NCBI GenBank assembly: GCA_003050565.1
Contig: PEBW01000007.1
Coordinates: forward strand, 1-64,000
Length of the DNA: 64,000 bases
DNA from: Brockia lithotrophica
GTDB lineage: Bacteria > Bacillota > Bacilli > Thermicanales > DSM-22653
Direction of reading: 5' to 3'
Part shown: positions 35,188 to 44,371 of the stretch, in pieces
How the letters are laid out: each line of letters opens with the position of its first letter
Numbering within the stretch: the stretch's first letter is position 1
The notes under the pieces: model-generated
The model's input: only the letters and a program-made list of their open reading frames with translations
What the model was told of the DNA's origin: nothing
Database searches by the model: none
Made by a program: the position numbers and the translations under genes

Positions 35188-35961
35188 ATGAAGGGCATGC
35201 CCGAGGAGTACACGCTGGAGCTCATCGTGGAGGGGGTCGCTGCGGGGTCGTTTCAGATCACGCCGGAAGATCTCGAGGATTGGCTCGCCGGCTTTTTGTA
35301 TGCCAACCGGATGATCGAAGTGCCCGAAGACATCCGCGACGTGGGGTTCGTGCGGCGCGGTTACGTCCTCGAGGCTCGCGTGGCGCTTCGCGACCCGCTG
35401 CGGGCGCGGCGCACCTGGGAGCGGGCGGGCCAGGAACTCGCCCGATTCATCGGCGTCGGGGACGGATGCGAGAGCTTGCGCTCGGCTTTGCGGGCTTCGG
35501 AGGTCTACCCCGTGCGCGGCGCTTGGCGCGGCACGATTGACGAGGTCAAGGACTACATGACGATGATGGTGCGCTCCATGGAGAAGTACAAGGCCACGGG
35601 TGGGGTGCACGGGGCGGCCATCGTCACCCAAGGGGGTGAGCTCGTCCTTCGGGAAGATGTGGGACGACACAACGCGGTGGACAAGGTGATCGGCTACGCC
35701 TTGCGGCACGGGATACCCGGGGAGGAAATCCTCCTCCTCGGAACGGGGAGGCTCACGCTCCAAATGATCCTCAAGGCGGCGCGCTACGGCATCGGGATCG
35801 CCGCTTCACGCAGTGCGGCGACGCATCAGGCGGTCCTCCTTGCGAGAGAACTCGGGATGGACGTCCTCGGCTACGTCCGCGGCGGCAATGCAATCCTCTA
35901 CACCTCGGGCGGCCGGCTCGAGGGGGGCAAGGTGGGAAGAGAGCTCGCCAGCTCACTCTAA
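35188..35961 (+). CDS. fdhD: FdhD-type sulfurtransferase for formate dehydrogenase
   Basis: FdhD passes sulfur to the metal-pterin cofactor of formate dehydrogenase. 257 residues; the family blocks GGVHGAAIV, REDVGRHNAVDKVIGYAL and GMDVLGYVRGGNAILYT are intact. The Cys-x-x-Cys loop of the E. coli protein is replaced by GDGCES; Cys94 is the only cysteine in the protein. A single cysteine at this place occurs in other Bacillota FdhD as far as I recall. ATG behind a perfect AAGGAGGTGA. It directly precedes the catalytic subunit gene (21 bp). Confidence 0.9.
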   Translation: MKGMPEEYTLELIVEGVAAGSFQITPEDLEDWLAGFLYANRMIEVPEDIRDVGFVRRGYVLEARVALRDPLRARRTWERAGQELARFIGVGDGCESLRSALRASEVYPVRGAWRGTIDEVKDYMTMMVRSMEKYKATGGVHGAAIVTQGGELVLREDVGRHNAVDKVIGYALRHGIPGEEILLLGTGRLTLQMILKAARYGIGIAASRSAATHQAVLLARELGMDVLGYVRGGNAILYTSGGRLEGGKVGRELASSL

Positions 35962-35982
35962 ACGCGACTGGGGGGGAGTTCC

Positions 35983-38900
35983 ATGGCCGTCATCACGAGA
36001 CGCGAATTTCTGAAGCGCGCGGGATTTGCCGTGACCGCCGCTTCGATCTTTGGCCTTTCGGGGGCGCAAAAGGCCTTTGCCCGAACGGCGAAGATCCAGC
36101 TCGACATCAAGAAGGGCAAGACGTACCCGACGGTGTGCCCCTACTGCTCGGTAGGGTGCGGCATGCTTGCGACGTCCGTAGACGGCAAGATCGTCCACAT
36201 CGAGGGCAACCCCGACAGCCCGATCAACCGCGGTACCCTGTGCTCGAAAGGTTCGGCCGCCCTCCAACTCGTGAACAACCCCGCGCGCAACACGAAGGTT
36301 CTCTACCGCCGCCCGGGAGGGACGGAGTGGGAAGAAAAGCCGTACGATTGGGCCCTCGACCGCGTTGCCCAGCTCATCAAGGAGACGCGTGACCGCACGT
36401 TTGTCGAGAAGGACAACGACGGAAACCTCATCATGGCCACGCCGGCCATCGCCCACCTCGGCGGCTCGACGAACGAAAACGAGTGGATCTACCTCCACAT
36501 CAAGCTCCTTCGCGCCCTCGGTGTCGTGAACGTCGACGACAACGCCCGCCTCTGCCACGCCTCCACCGTTCCCGCCCTCTCGGCTTCCTTAGGCCGTGGT
36601 GCGATGACTCTCGCCGTGCAGGATCTGTACAACAGCGACGTGGTCGTCATCATGGGGTCGAACATGGCGGAAAACCACCCCGTAGGCTTCCGCTGGGTGC
36701 TCAAAGCCAAGGAGGAACGCGGGGCGAAGCTCATCGTCGTCGATCCGCGCTTCACGCGCACCGCTTCCGCGGCGGACAAGTACGTCCCCATTCGGCCGGG
36801 TACGGACATCGTCTTTCTCGGGGCGCTCGTGAACTACATCTTGCAAAACGACCTGTACTTCAAGGAATACGTCGTGAACTACACGAACGCTCCCTTCCTC
36901 GTGAACGAGAACTTCAAGGATACGGAGGATCTGGAAGGGCTCTTCGTCGGCTACGATCCGGAGAAAGGTGTCTACAACCAGAAACTCTGGGACTTTGAGC
37001 GCGAAGAGCTCGTTCCCGCTTCTCAAGAGCCCAAGACGCTTACGGAACGCGTCGCCCAAAAGCTCCGCGTCGGGCTGCCGAAGCGCGACGACACCTTGCA
37101 GCACCCGCGGACGGTCTTCCAGATCCTGAAGCGCCACTACAGCCGCTACACGCCGGAGATGGTGGAAAAGATCTGCGGCGTCTCCAAAGAGGACTTCCTC
37201 TACGTCGCCAAGACGCTTGCGGAGGTAGGTCGTCCGGACAAGACGGCGGCTTTTGTCTACTCCATGGGCTGGACACAGCACACGGTGGGAGCGCAGATCA
37301 TCCGAACGTCGACGATCCTCCTCGGTCTTTTGGGGAGCATCGGGCGCCCCGGCGGCGGTATCGCCGCAATGCGCGGGCATTCCAACGTGCAGGGCGCTTC
37401 GGACTTCCCGCTCCTCGCCAACTACCTCATGGGCTACATCGCCTTCCCGCAGAAGGGCGCCAACAGCCTCGAGGAGTACCTCCTCAAGGTGACGAAGCCC
37501 ACGGGGTGGTGGGCGAACACCCCGAAGTACGTCGTGAGTCTCCTCAAGGCGTGGTTTGGCGAACATGCCACGCCGGACAACGACTTCGGATTTAACTCCC
37601 TCCCGCGGGCCTTCGGCGACCACACGACCTTCGGGATCCTCGACCAGATGCGGCAGGGAATCGTCGAGGGTCTCATCCAGATGGGGCAAAACATCGCCGC
37701 GAGCGGGGTGCACGCTTCGTTCATCCGCACGGACGCTCTGCCCAAGCTCAAGTGGATGGTGATCGTCGACCCGTTCCTCACGGAGTCGGCGACCTTCTGG
37801 AAGGACGCGCCGGAGGTCGCGGAGGGGAAGCTCAAGCCCGAGGAAATTCAGACGGAGATCTTCGTCTTCCCCGCGGCCGCCTTTGCCGAAAAGACCGGGA
37901 GCATCACGAACACCGGACGCACGGCGCAGTGGCGGGAAAAGGCAGGAAAGTCTCCGGAAGACGCACGCGGCGACTTGTACTTCACGTACGAACTCGGGAA
38001 GCGGCTCAAGAAACTCTACGCGAACAGCACGAACCCCCGCGATTGGGCGATTCAGCACCTCACGTGGGACTACGAGGGAAGCGATCCGAACGAAGGTCCG
38101 GACATCCTCAAGATCCTCAAGGAGATCAACGGCTACAACGTTGCCGACGGCTCCCACGTGAAGGGCTTCCTCGAGCTCAAGGACGACGGCTCCACGGCGT
38201 GCGGGAACTGGATCTACGCGGGGATCTACCCGGACCCCACGACGAACCGCGCCGCTTCCCGCGATCCTCAGGGGCGCTACGCCCTGAACTGGGGCTTCAC
38301 CTGGCCGGCGAACCGCCACATCCTCTACAACCGCGCCTCCGCCGACCCGAGCGGGCGCCCGTGGGCGGAAAACAAGAAGCTCATTTGGTGGGACGAGGCG
38401 CAAAAGAAGTGGGTCGGGGACGACGTGCCGGACTTCCCGGCGGCCAAGGCACCTACCGCGGAGGCGAAGCCCGACGGGATCGGCCTCGACGCCCATTCCG
38501 GAAGGGACCCGTTCATCATGATGGCCGACGGGCGCTTGGGGATCTTTGCCTCGCTCGCCGACGGGCCGCTTCCGACGCACTACGAACCCGTGGAGACGCC
38601 CGTGGGGAACCTCCTGTACCCGAAGTACCCGCACAACCCCGTGACGGTCTACTACAAGAAGATCCCGCGGAACGTCCTCCACGGGGTGGCGAACGAGAAG
38701 TACCCGTACATCATCTCCACGTACCGCCTCACGGAGCACTGGCACGGCGGCGCCATGTCGCGTAACCTCCCGTGGCTTTCGGAGCTCATGCCGGAACTCT
38801 TCGCGGAGATTTCGCCGGAGCTCGCCAAGACGATCGGAGTGAAGAACGGCGACTGGGTGGAGATCACCACCGAGCGCGGCCACGTGCGTGCCCGCGCCCT

Positions 38901-39099
38901 CGTCACGCGGCGCATCCGCCCCTACGTCGTCGACGGTCGGGTCTACCAGGTCGTGGGACTCCCGATCCACTGGGGGTTTGCCGGTGCGGTGGTGAAGGGC
39001 GACATCACGAACGACCTGACGGCCATCGTCGGCGAGCCGAACTCGCGCATCCACGAGGCCAAAGTCTTCACGTGCAACATCCGCAAGGTCGAAGGCTAA
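35983..39099 (+). CDS. fdnG: formate dehydrogenase catalytic subunit, Cys type, Tat-exported (FDH-N/O class)
   Basis: 1038 residues. Twin-arginine signal TRREFLKRAG at 5-14; [4Fe-4S] ligands Cys52, Cys55, Cys59 and Cys87; the active-site block NARLCHASTVPAL holds Cys191 (codon TGC) followed by His192, where E. coli FdnG has selenocysteine. The bis-pterin cofactor domains follow to the end, closing with the molybdopterin dinucleotide-binding domain (about 930-1038). The metal could be W or Mo; the tungstate importer nearby makes W plausible. Oxidises formate outside the membrane and passes electrons to the next subunit. ATG behind GGGGGGAG. Confidence 0.94.
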   Translation: MAVITRREFLKRAGFAVTAASIFGLSGAQKAFARTAKIQLDIKKGKTYPTVCPYCSVGCGMLATSVDGKIVHIEGNPDSPINRGTLCSKGSAALQLVNNPARNTKVLYRRPGGTEWEEKPYDWALDRVAQLIKETRDRTFVEKDNDGNLIMATPAIAHLGGSTNENEWIYLHIKLLRALGVVNVDDNARLCHASTVPALSASLGRGAMTLAVQDLYNSDVVVIMGSNMAENHPVGFRWVLKAKEERGAKLIVVDPRFTRTASAADKYVPIRPGTDIVFLGALVNYILQNDLYFKEYVVNYTNAPFLVNENFKDTEDLEGLFVGYDPEKGVYNQKLWDFEREELVPASQEPKTLTERVAQKLRVGLPKRDDTLQHPRTVFQILKRHYSRYTPEMVEKICGVSKEDFLYVAKTLAEVGRPDKTAAFVYSMGWTQHTVGAQIIRTSTILLGLLGSIGRPGGGIAAMRGHSNVQGASDFPLLANYLMGYIAFPQKGANSLEEYLLKVTKPTGWWANTPKYVVSLLKAWFGEHATPDNDFGFNSLPRAFGDHTTFGILDQMRQGIVEGLIQMGQNIAASGVHASFIRTDALPKLKWMVIVDPFLTESATFWKDAPEVAEGKLKPEEIQTEIFVFPAAAFAEKTGSITNTGRTAQWREKAGKSPEDARGDLYFTYELGKRLKKLYANSTNPRDWAIQHLTWDYEGSDPNEGPDILKILKEINGYNVADGSHVKGFLELKDDGSTACGNWIYAGIYPDPTTNRAASRDPQGRYALNWGFTWPANRHILYNRASADPSGRPWAENKKLIWWDEAQKKWVGDDVPDFPAAKAPTAEAKPDGIGLDAHSGRDPFIMMADGRLGIFASLADGPLPTHYEPVETPVGNLLYPKYPHNPVTVYYKKIPRNVLHGVANEKYPYIISTYRLTEHWHGGAMSRNLPWLSELMPELFAEISPELAKTIGVKNGDWVEITTERGHVRARALVTRRIRPYVVDGRVYQVVGLPIHWGFAGAVVKGDITNDLTAIVGEPNSRIHEAKVFTCNIRKVEG

Positions 39100-39125
39100 A
39101 CGCGGGAGCACAGGGGGTGTAGGCA

Positions 39126-39908
39126 TTGGGAGCCAAGGGGATGCTCGTCGACACGTCGTTGTGCATCGGATGTAAGGCGTGTCAGGTAGCCTGCAAGGAG
39201 TGGAACGACCTCCCCATGGAAGAGCACGTCGGCTTTTCCGGGGACAGCTACGACAACACGCTCCGCCTCACGGCGACCACCTGGCGCCACGTGAAGTTCA
39301 TCGAGCAGTTCGACGAAAACCACAACGGGCGCTGGCTCTTCCTTTCCGATTCCTGCAAGCACTGTACGGACGCCGCGTGCATGAGCGTCTGCCCGACCGG
39401 TGCCATCGTGCGCACGGAGTTCGGCTCGGTGTACGTGCAGGAGGACGTGTGCATCGGCTGCGGTTCGTGCGAAAAAGCGTGCCCGTTTGGCGTCATCCAC
39501 GTGGATGCCAGGAAGCGCGTGGCGCAGAAGTGCACGCTTTGCTACGACCGCCTGCAGCACGGGATGCAGCCGGCGTGCGCCCAGGCCTGCCCGACGGACG
39601 CCATCCGGTTCGGCGACGTGGACGAGCTCCGGAAGCACGCCCGCGAACGTGTGGCCCAGCTGCAGGCGCGCGGCGAGGACAAGGCGCGCGTCTACGGCGA
39701 GGACATCGCCGGCGGGCTGAACGTCTTCTACATCCTGCTGGACGAGCCCAAGGTGTACGGCCTGCCGGAAGAGGTTTCCGTGCCGAACCGCGAGAACGAG
39801 CTTCCCGTCCTCGGCGTCGTCGGCGCCGTTGCGGCAGGTCTCGTCGGCCTCGCCGCCGTCGCGGACGCGCGGTCGGACGCGCCGACGATCAAGGAAGAAG
39901 GCGAGTGA
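39126..39908 (+). CDS. fdnH: formate dehydrogenase iron-sulfur (beta) subunit
   Basis: 260 residues with four cysteine clusters for [4Fe-4S] centres: CIGCKACQVACKEWN, CKHCTDAACMSVCP, CIGCGSCEKACP and CTLCYDRL....CAQACP. A single C-terminal membrane helix (about 222-245) anchors it, as in FdnH. It has no export signal and would travel with the catalytic subunit. TTG start at 39126 after AGGGGGTG. The gap to fdnG is 26 bp. Confidence 0.92.
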   Translation: MGAKGMLVDTSLCIGCKACQVACKEWNDLPMEEHVGFSGDSYDNTLRLTATTWRHVKFIEQFDENHNGRWLFLSDSCKHCTDAACMSVCPTGAIVRTEFGSVYVQEDVCIGCGSCEKACPFGVIHVDARKRVAQKCTLCYDRLQHGMQPACAQACPTDAIRFGDVDELRKHARERVAQLQARGEDKARVYGEDIAGGLNVFYILLDEPKVYGLPEEVSVPNRENELPVLGVVGAVAAGLVGLAAVADARSDAPTIKEEGE

Positions 39909-39962
39909 GCGCGTGAGGCGGTAGATTGCACGAAAATGCGCAGGGAACGGGGGTGGCGGCCG

Positions 39963-40667
39963 ATGGCCGAAAACCGGCGGTGGATCCTCAAGCATCGCCT
40001 GCCGAGCCAGACGATGCACTTTGTCCTCCTTCTTTCCTGGTTTACGCTTGCGGTGACGGGGTTTGGGGTAAAATTCGGGTGGGTGAGTGGACCTACGGCG
40101 GTGTCCTTCATCCAGTGGCACGTGTACGCCGGGGCGCTCCTCACCTTTGCGTCGCTCGGGTACGTCCTCTTTTCCTGGCGCAGCTTCAAAACCCTCGTGC
40201 GCGAGATGTTCACCTGGGATCGCGATACGTGGCTGTGGTGGACGAACCTGGGCGGGTATCCGCAGAAAATCCTTCGCCTCGGAAAGCCCAAAAAATACCC
40301 GCAGACGAAGTACAACGCCGGCCAAAAGTTCTTCGGGATCGTCGTTCTCTTGGCCGTCCCCACCGCGATCGTCACAGGATGGCAGATGTACTTCTTTCCC
40401 GGCGCGTTGCCGCCCGTGTGGAACAAAATCTTCTTCGACGTGCACGTGTGGTCCACCCTCTTCGTGACGCTCTTCGTGCTCGTGGTCCACATCCCCCTCG
40501 CCCTCTACCTCTTCGACGACTTCAAGGCGATGTTCCGCTTTGGGGCGGGCTACGTCCCTCTGGAGTTTGCCGAAGAGCACAGCCCGAAGTGGGTGAAGCA
40601 AGTGCTCGCCCGGGAAGAAGCCCCGGGTACCCGAGGAACCGGCGGAAAGGTCGCGGGAGGGGCTTAG
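39963..40667 (+). CDS. fdnI: formate dehydrogenase cytochrome b (gamma) subunit
   Basis: 234 residues, four membrane helices. Likely haem ligands by position are His19 (SQTMHFVLL), His53 (QWHVYAG), His161 (FDVHVW) and His176 (VVHIPLA), the arrangement of the FdnI/HydC family that moves electrons to the quinone pool. The segment YNAGQKFFG is a family mark. ATG 39963 follows GGGGGTGG; an ATG 27 bases earlier has a poor site. Completes the membrane formate dehydrogenase. Confidence 0.9.
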   Translation: MAENRRWILKHRLPSQTMHFVLLLSWFTLAVTGFGVKFGWVSGPTAVSFIQWHVYAGALLTFASLGYVLFSWRSFKTLVREMFTWDRDTWLWWTNLGGYPQKILRLGKPKKYPQTKYNAGQKFFGIVVLLAVPTAIVTGWQMYFFPGALPPVWNKIFFDVHVWSTLFVTLFVLVVHIPLALYLFDDFKAMFRFGAGYVPLEFAEEHSPKWVKQVLAREEAPGTRGTGGKVAGGA

Positions 40668-40812
40668 GGATTCGGCGCCCTCGCAGGCGCACGAGCCCGC
40701 CCTCTTTCGAAGCCGGTGGTCGGCGTGGTTCCAAGATGTGCGGGAGATTTCGACCTTCCCGAAACAAGGCTTCGAGTCCTCAAGGAGTGGAAGGAAACGG
40801 ACGATACCCGAA

Positions 40813-40857
40813 GGGGCTCCTCTTCCCTGGAACGGGGAAACGGGGCAGTGGAGCCCC
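40813..40857 (+). repeat. two-tier hairpin in the fdnI-fdhE gap
   Basis: GGGGCTCC (40813-40820) pairs exactly with GGAGCCCC (40850-40857); inside it TTCCC pairs with GGGAA (40823-40839), leaving an unpaired ACGGGGCAGT on the 3' side. It lies in a 285-bp gap within an otherwise tight gene group. No T-run follows, so it is not a simple terminator. It matches no riboswitch class that I can name. Confidence 0.4.
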
Positions 40858-40952
40858 GCCTTTCTCGCCAAAGGAAGAACGGCGTTGGGGGCGGTCCGAC
40901 GAGAGCGGGCGCTTCCCGAATCGGGCAAGTACGCGTCAAAGGAGCGACGGAC

Positions 40953-41831
40953 GTGGACGTACAGCGCATTGTGCAGATGTGGGAGACGATGCCTTTCCCC
41001 GAGGAGATCAAAGAAGACGAAGGATTTGCGAGGCTCCGGGAAGCGTACGTCGACCTCCTCGATGTGTACGCGGCGCACCCGTTTGCCGCTTCGGTTCCCC
41101 GGGTGCCCGCAGAAGAGGTTCAGGCGCAGCTTCGTTCGGGGACACCCCTTCTACGGGGGATCGAAGCCCGGGTCGACTTCTCCCACGCGGAAAGCTTGCT
41201 CCCCTCCGTTGCCGCCTGGGAGGGCTTTTCCGAGGAAGTGCGTGCTTCCCTCCAAGAGGTTTTGGGGCGAACGTCTCCCGAGGAGCGCGAGGCGCTCCTC
41301 GCCGCGGCGTGGGCGGGAGACGGAGCGGCCATCCACGAGATGGCGGAGCGCTTGGAGGTTCAGCCCAAGGCGTTCGAGGCGTGGCTCTTCTTCGCCTTGT
41401 ACCCGACGCGTGTGGCCGTGCGGGAGGCGTGGTTGGGCAAGGAGCGGGTACCGCTCGAGGCGTGGGGTCACGGAAGCTGTCCCTTTTGCGGCGTCCTCCC
41501 GCACCTGGGAGAATTCGTGGGGGACCGTGGAGAGCGGACCCTCCGCTGTCCGAGCTGCGGCGCCGCCTGGGAATTTCCGCGGCTACGGTGCCCTGCGTGC
41601 GGCGAGGACGACCCGAACCGCCTCGAAGCCCTCTTCTTCGACGTTGATCGCGACAAGGTACGCGTCGACGTCTGCGAGCGCTGCGGCCACTACGTGAAGG
41701 GAGTCCCCGCGCTCGAACTCACCGACCCCTACGGGCTCCTCCTCCTGGATGCCTTTACCTACCCCCTGGACGTCGCCGCCGAAGAAGAAGGTTACGGCAG
41801 ACCGCAGGCAGAAGAGAGGCGGGAGAGCTAG
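40953..41831 (+). CDS. fdhE: FdhE-like formate dehydrogenase maturation protein
   Basis: 292 residues. The C-terminal half has the rubredoxin-like zinc/iron-binding cysteine pairs CPFCG, CPSCG, CPACG and CERCG that define FdhE; the N-terminal half is helical and acidic. FdhE is needed for activation of Tat-exported formate dehydrogenases, which fits the twin-arginine catalytic subunit upstream. GTG 40953 is chosen for the AAAGGAG eight bases before it; the frame stays open for 79 codons further up, but that stretch is the structured gap. Confidence 0.85.
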   Translation: MDVQRIVQMWETMPFPEEIKEDEGFARLREAYVDLLDVYAAHPFAASVPRVPAEEVQAQLRSGTPLLRGIEARVDFSHAESLLPSVAAWEGFSEEVRASLQEVLGRTSPEEREALLAAAWAGDGAAIHEMAERLEVQPKAFEAWLFFALYPTRVAVREAWLGKERVPLEAWGHGSCPFCGVLPHLGEFVGDRGERTLRCPSCGAAWEFPRLRCPACGEDDPNRLEALFFDVDRDKVRVDVCERCGHYVKGVPALELTDPYGLLLLDAFTYPLDVAAEEEGYGRPQAEERRES

Positions 41832-41909
41832 CGCCCGCGCTTGGTTCCCTTGTTTCCGGGGGAACTCCGGGCTTGGCTTCCTCCAAGTCCTGCGAAAGGA
41901 GGGAAGTGC

Positions 41910-42512
41910 GTGCGGAGCGCGTGCATCTTGTCCGGCGGAAAATCTTCGCGCATGGGGCGCAACAAGGCGTTTCTCCCCGTCGGCGGGCTTCCCAACATTC
42001 GACGTATCGTGGAGACCTTGCGCCCGCACTTTCCCGATATCTGCCTGGTCACCAACGATCCCGAAGCGTACGAAGACCTCGGCCTTCCGACGACGCGGGA
42101 TCGCTATCCGGGGCAGGGGCCCGTCGCCGGCGTGCACGCGGGACTTCTCCTCGCGCGCTTCGACCGGGTCTTCGTCGTGGCAAACGACATGCCCTTCGTT
42201 TCCGCAGACGTCGCCCTCCGCCTCGTGGAGCTTTCCGAAGGGTACGACGCCGCGGTCCCCGAAGTAGGGGGGCAGGTGCACACCCTCTACGCGGTGTACC
42301 GCAAGGAAACGGCGCCGCACTTCGAGGCCGTGCTTCTCGCGGGGCGTCGGCGCATGGTCGACGTCTACAAGCGGATCCGCGTGCGCTACGTCCGGTCGGG
42401 AGAACTCGGGCTCACGTCGGAGGAGGCGGAACGCACCTTTTTCAACATGAACACGCCCGAAGAGTACGCCCGCGTCCTCGCGTGGACGGAGGAGGGAGGA
42501 CCCCGCGCGTAG
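41910..42512 (+). CDS. mobA: molybdenum cofactor guanylyltransferase
   Basis: 200 residues. Nucleotidyltransferase start CILSGGKSSRMGRNKAFLPV, then VVANDMPFVSADV with the metal-binding aspartate, and FFNMNTPEEYA at the C-terminus. It joins GMP to the metal-pterin to form the dinucleotide needed by the bis-MGD formate dehydrogenase. GTG 41910 with AAAGGAGG six bases upstream. The second glycine-rich position is GGKSS, an acceptable variant. Confidence 0.88.
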   Translation: MRSACILSGGKSSRMGRNKAFLPVGGLPNIRRIVETLRPHFPDICLVTNDPEAYEDLGLPTTRDRYPGQGPVAGVHAGLLLARFDRVFVVANDMPFVSADVALRLVELSEGYDAAVPEVGGQVHTLYAVYRKETAPHFEAVLLAGRRRMVDVYKRIRVRYVRSGELGLTSEEAERTFFNMNTPEEYARVLAWTEEGGPRA

Positions 42513-42559
42513 ACGTGCGTAGTCGTGTGGGAAAAGTACCTCTCCCTCCCCCTTGCCTG

Positions 42560-42581
42560 CCGGTACGAGGCCGGTACGAGG
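42560..42581 (+). repeat. tandem 11-bp repeat in the tupA leader
   Basis: CCGGTACGAGG occurs twice back to back (42560-42570, 42571-42581), about 100 bp before tupA. It may be a recent duplication or a pair of binding sites. Confidence 0.6.
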
Positions 42582-42680
42582 AAAGAAGGGCAATCCCGCA
42601 CGCAGACGTTTCGGAAGACCGGGCAAAGGAGAACAAAGGCGGTACCCCGCCAAGACGAGGAAAATTCGGAGGGTTACCCG

Positions 42681-43604
42681 ATGTTCGGAACGATTGCGAG
42701 GAAGCGCCGCTGGGCGATCGCCGCCCTTGTCCTCTGGTTTGCCGCTTGGGGAGCTCTTGCCGGCTGCGGCAAGTCGACTTCTCCCGAGTTTTCTCCGGGG
42801 ACGGAAGCCCCCACCGGGAAGACGCCGCAGCCGACACCCGCCGCGCGGGACGTCGTCCTCGCGACGACGACGAGCACGCAGGACACGGGGCTTCTCGACT
42901 ACCTCGTACCGATCTTCGAGGAGCAGACGGGCTACAAGGTCAAGGTTGTGGCGGTGGGTACGGGACAGGCGCTGGAGATGGGAAAGCGCGGCGAGGCCGA
43001 CGTGCTCCTCACGCACGCTCCCTCTTCCGAAAAGCCGCTCGTGGACGACGGTACGGTGACGAACTACCGCCTCGTCATGCACAACGACTTCGTCCTCGTC
43101 GGACCTCCCAACGATCCGGCTAAGGTCGAGGAAGCCCAGGATTTGAAGGCTGCCATGAAGGCGATCGCCGCTTCCGGCGCAGGCTTCGTCTCTCGCGGCG
43201 ACGATTCGGGCACGCACAAGAAAGAACTCGACCTCTGGAAGGCGGCCGGCGTCGATCCTAAGGGGCAGGCGTGGTACACGGAGAGCGGTACGGGGATGGG
43301 GCAGACGCTCCTCATCGCCAACGAAAGGCGCGCGTATACCTTGACGGATCGCGGGACGTACCTCGCCTACAAGGACAGGCTCGACCTCGCCATCGTCCGC
43401 GAGGGAGACGAGGACCTCCTCAACATTTACCACGTGATGCAGGTGAACGCCGAGAAGTACCCCAAGGTGAACGCCGAGGGCGCCAAGGCCTTTGTCGAGT
43501 TCCTCGTATCCCCAGAAACGCAAAAGCTCATCGGCGAGTTCGGCGTCGACAAGTACGGGCAACCCCTCTTCTTCCCCGATGCGGCGAAGGAGGGGAAGGA
43601 GTAA
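42681..43604 (+). CDS. tupA: tungstate-binding lipoprotein of an ABC importer
   Basis: 307 residues. Signal peptide with lipobox LAGC (Cys29), then a Pro/Thr-rich linker and the binding domain starting VVLATTTSTQDTGLLDYLVP, the TTTST-DTGLL signature of TupA, with VVAVGTGQALEMGKRGEADVLLTHAP after it. TupA proteins bind tungstate far more tightly than molybdate; this is known for the family and inferred here. ATG after GGAGGG. Followed by its permease after six bases. Confidence 0.9.
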   Translation: MFGTIARKRRWAIAALVLWFAAWGALAGCGKSTSPEFSPGTEAPTGKTPQPTPAARDVVLATTTSTQDTGLLDYLVPIFEEQTGYKVKVVAVGTGQALEMGKRGEADVLLTHAPSSEKPLVDDGTVTNYRLVMHNDFVLVGPPNDPAKVEEAQDLKAAMKAIAASGAGFVSRGDDSGTHKKELDLWKAAGVDPKGQAWYTESGTGMGQTLLIANERRAYTLTDRGTYLAYKDRLDLAIVREGDEDLLNIYHVMQVNAEKYPKVNAEGAKAFVEFLVSPETQKLIGEFGVDKYGQPLFFPDAAKEGKE

Positions 43605-43610
43605 AGAGAC

Positions 43611-44309
43611 GTGGATCTCGTGTGGTCGGGCCTTCACGAGGCGGTGCGGATCCTCCTGGCAAAAGACCCGGAAATTTTGGCGATCTTCGGGCTCTCCCTG
43701 CGCATCGCGGTCTGGGCGCTCGGGATCAGCCTCCTCATCGGCCTTCCGCTGGGCGTCTTCCTCGGCGTCGTGAACTTTCGCGGCCGCGGGGTACTCCTCA
43801 GCGTCTTCAACGCCGGGATGGGACTGCCGCCTACGGTCGTCGGGCTGTGGGTGGCCCTCTTTCTCTGGCGCAACGGGCCTTTGGGCGACCTCCACCTCAT
43901 CTACACGCCCACGGCCATCGTAATCGCCGAAGTGATCCTCACGACGCCGATCCTCGTCTCCCTCGTCGCGGCGGCGGCCGCGGGAGCCAAAGAGAGGCTT
44001 CACGAGTTCTTCCTCTCCCTGGGGGCGACGCCGGAGACGTACCTCTACCTCCTTTTGCGGGAGATCCGCATGCCGCTCCTCGCCGCGGTGATCGCCGGCT
44101 TCGGACGGGTGATTTCCGAGGTGGGGGCGGCGATGATCGTCGGCGGCAACATCCGCGGGGAGACGCGGACGCTCACGACGGCGATCGTGCTCGAGGTGTC
44201 GAGGGGGGCGTTCGACCGGGCGCTGGCGATCGGCTTTCTCCTCCTCGCCCTGTCCTTCGCCGTAACCGCATTTCTCACCTACCTCCAGCACCGCGTCCGG
44301 GAAGGTTGA
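43611..44309 (+). CDS. tupB: tungstate ABC importer permease
   Basis: 232 residues with five or six membrane helices and the ABC coupling motif EFFLSLGATPETYLYLLLREI (family EAA...G). The N-terminus LRIAVWALGISLLIGLPLGVFLG and GLPPTVVGLWVALFLWRNGPLG are typical of TupB/ModB proteins. GTG start after GGGAAGGAG. Confidence 0.9.
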   Translation: MDLVWSGLHEAVRILLAKDPEILAIFGLSLRIAVWALGISLLIGLPLGVFLGVVNFRGRGVLLSVFNAGMGLPPTVVGLWVALFLWRNGPLGDLHLIYTPTAIVIAEVILTTPILVSLVAAAAAGAKERLHEFFLSLGATPETYLYLLLREIRMPLLAAVIAGFGRVISEVGAAMIVGGNIRGETRTLTTAIVLEVSRGAFDRALAIGFLLLALSFAVTAFLTYLQHRVREG

Positions 44310-44371
44310 TCGTCCCGCCGTTCCACCGTGCGGCTCCCGGGTTTCGAAGAGTTGCCGAAGGGGGGATCGCC

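Noticed and set aside
36589-39126. An 845-codon open frame on the minus strand opposite the formate dehydrogenase gene
   Set aside because: Shadow of fdnG in the complementary frame; composition is Arg/Val/His-rich with no domains.
40716-40952. N-terminal extension of FdhE into the gap after fdnI
   Set aside because: Arg/Gly-rich and unlike FdhE; GTG 40953 has an AAAGGAG site at the right distance.
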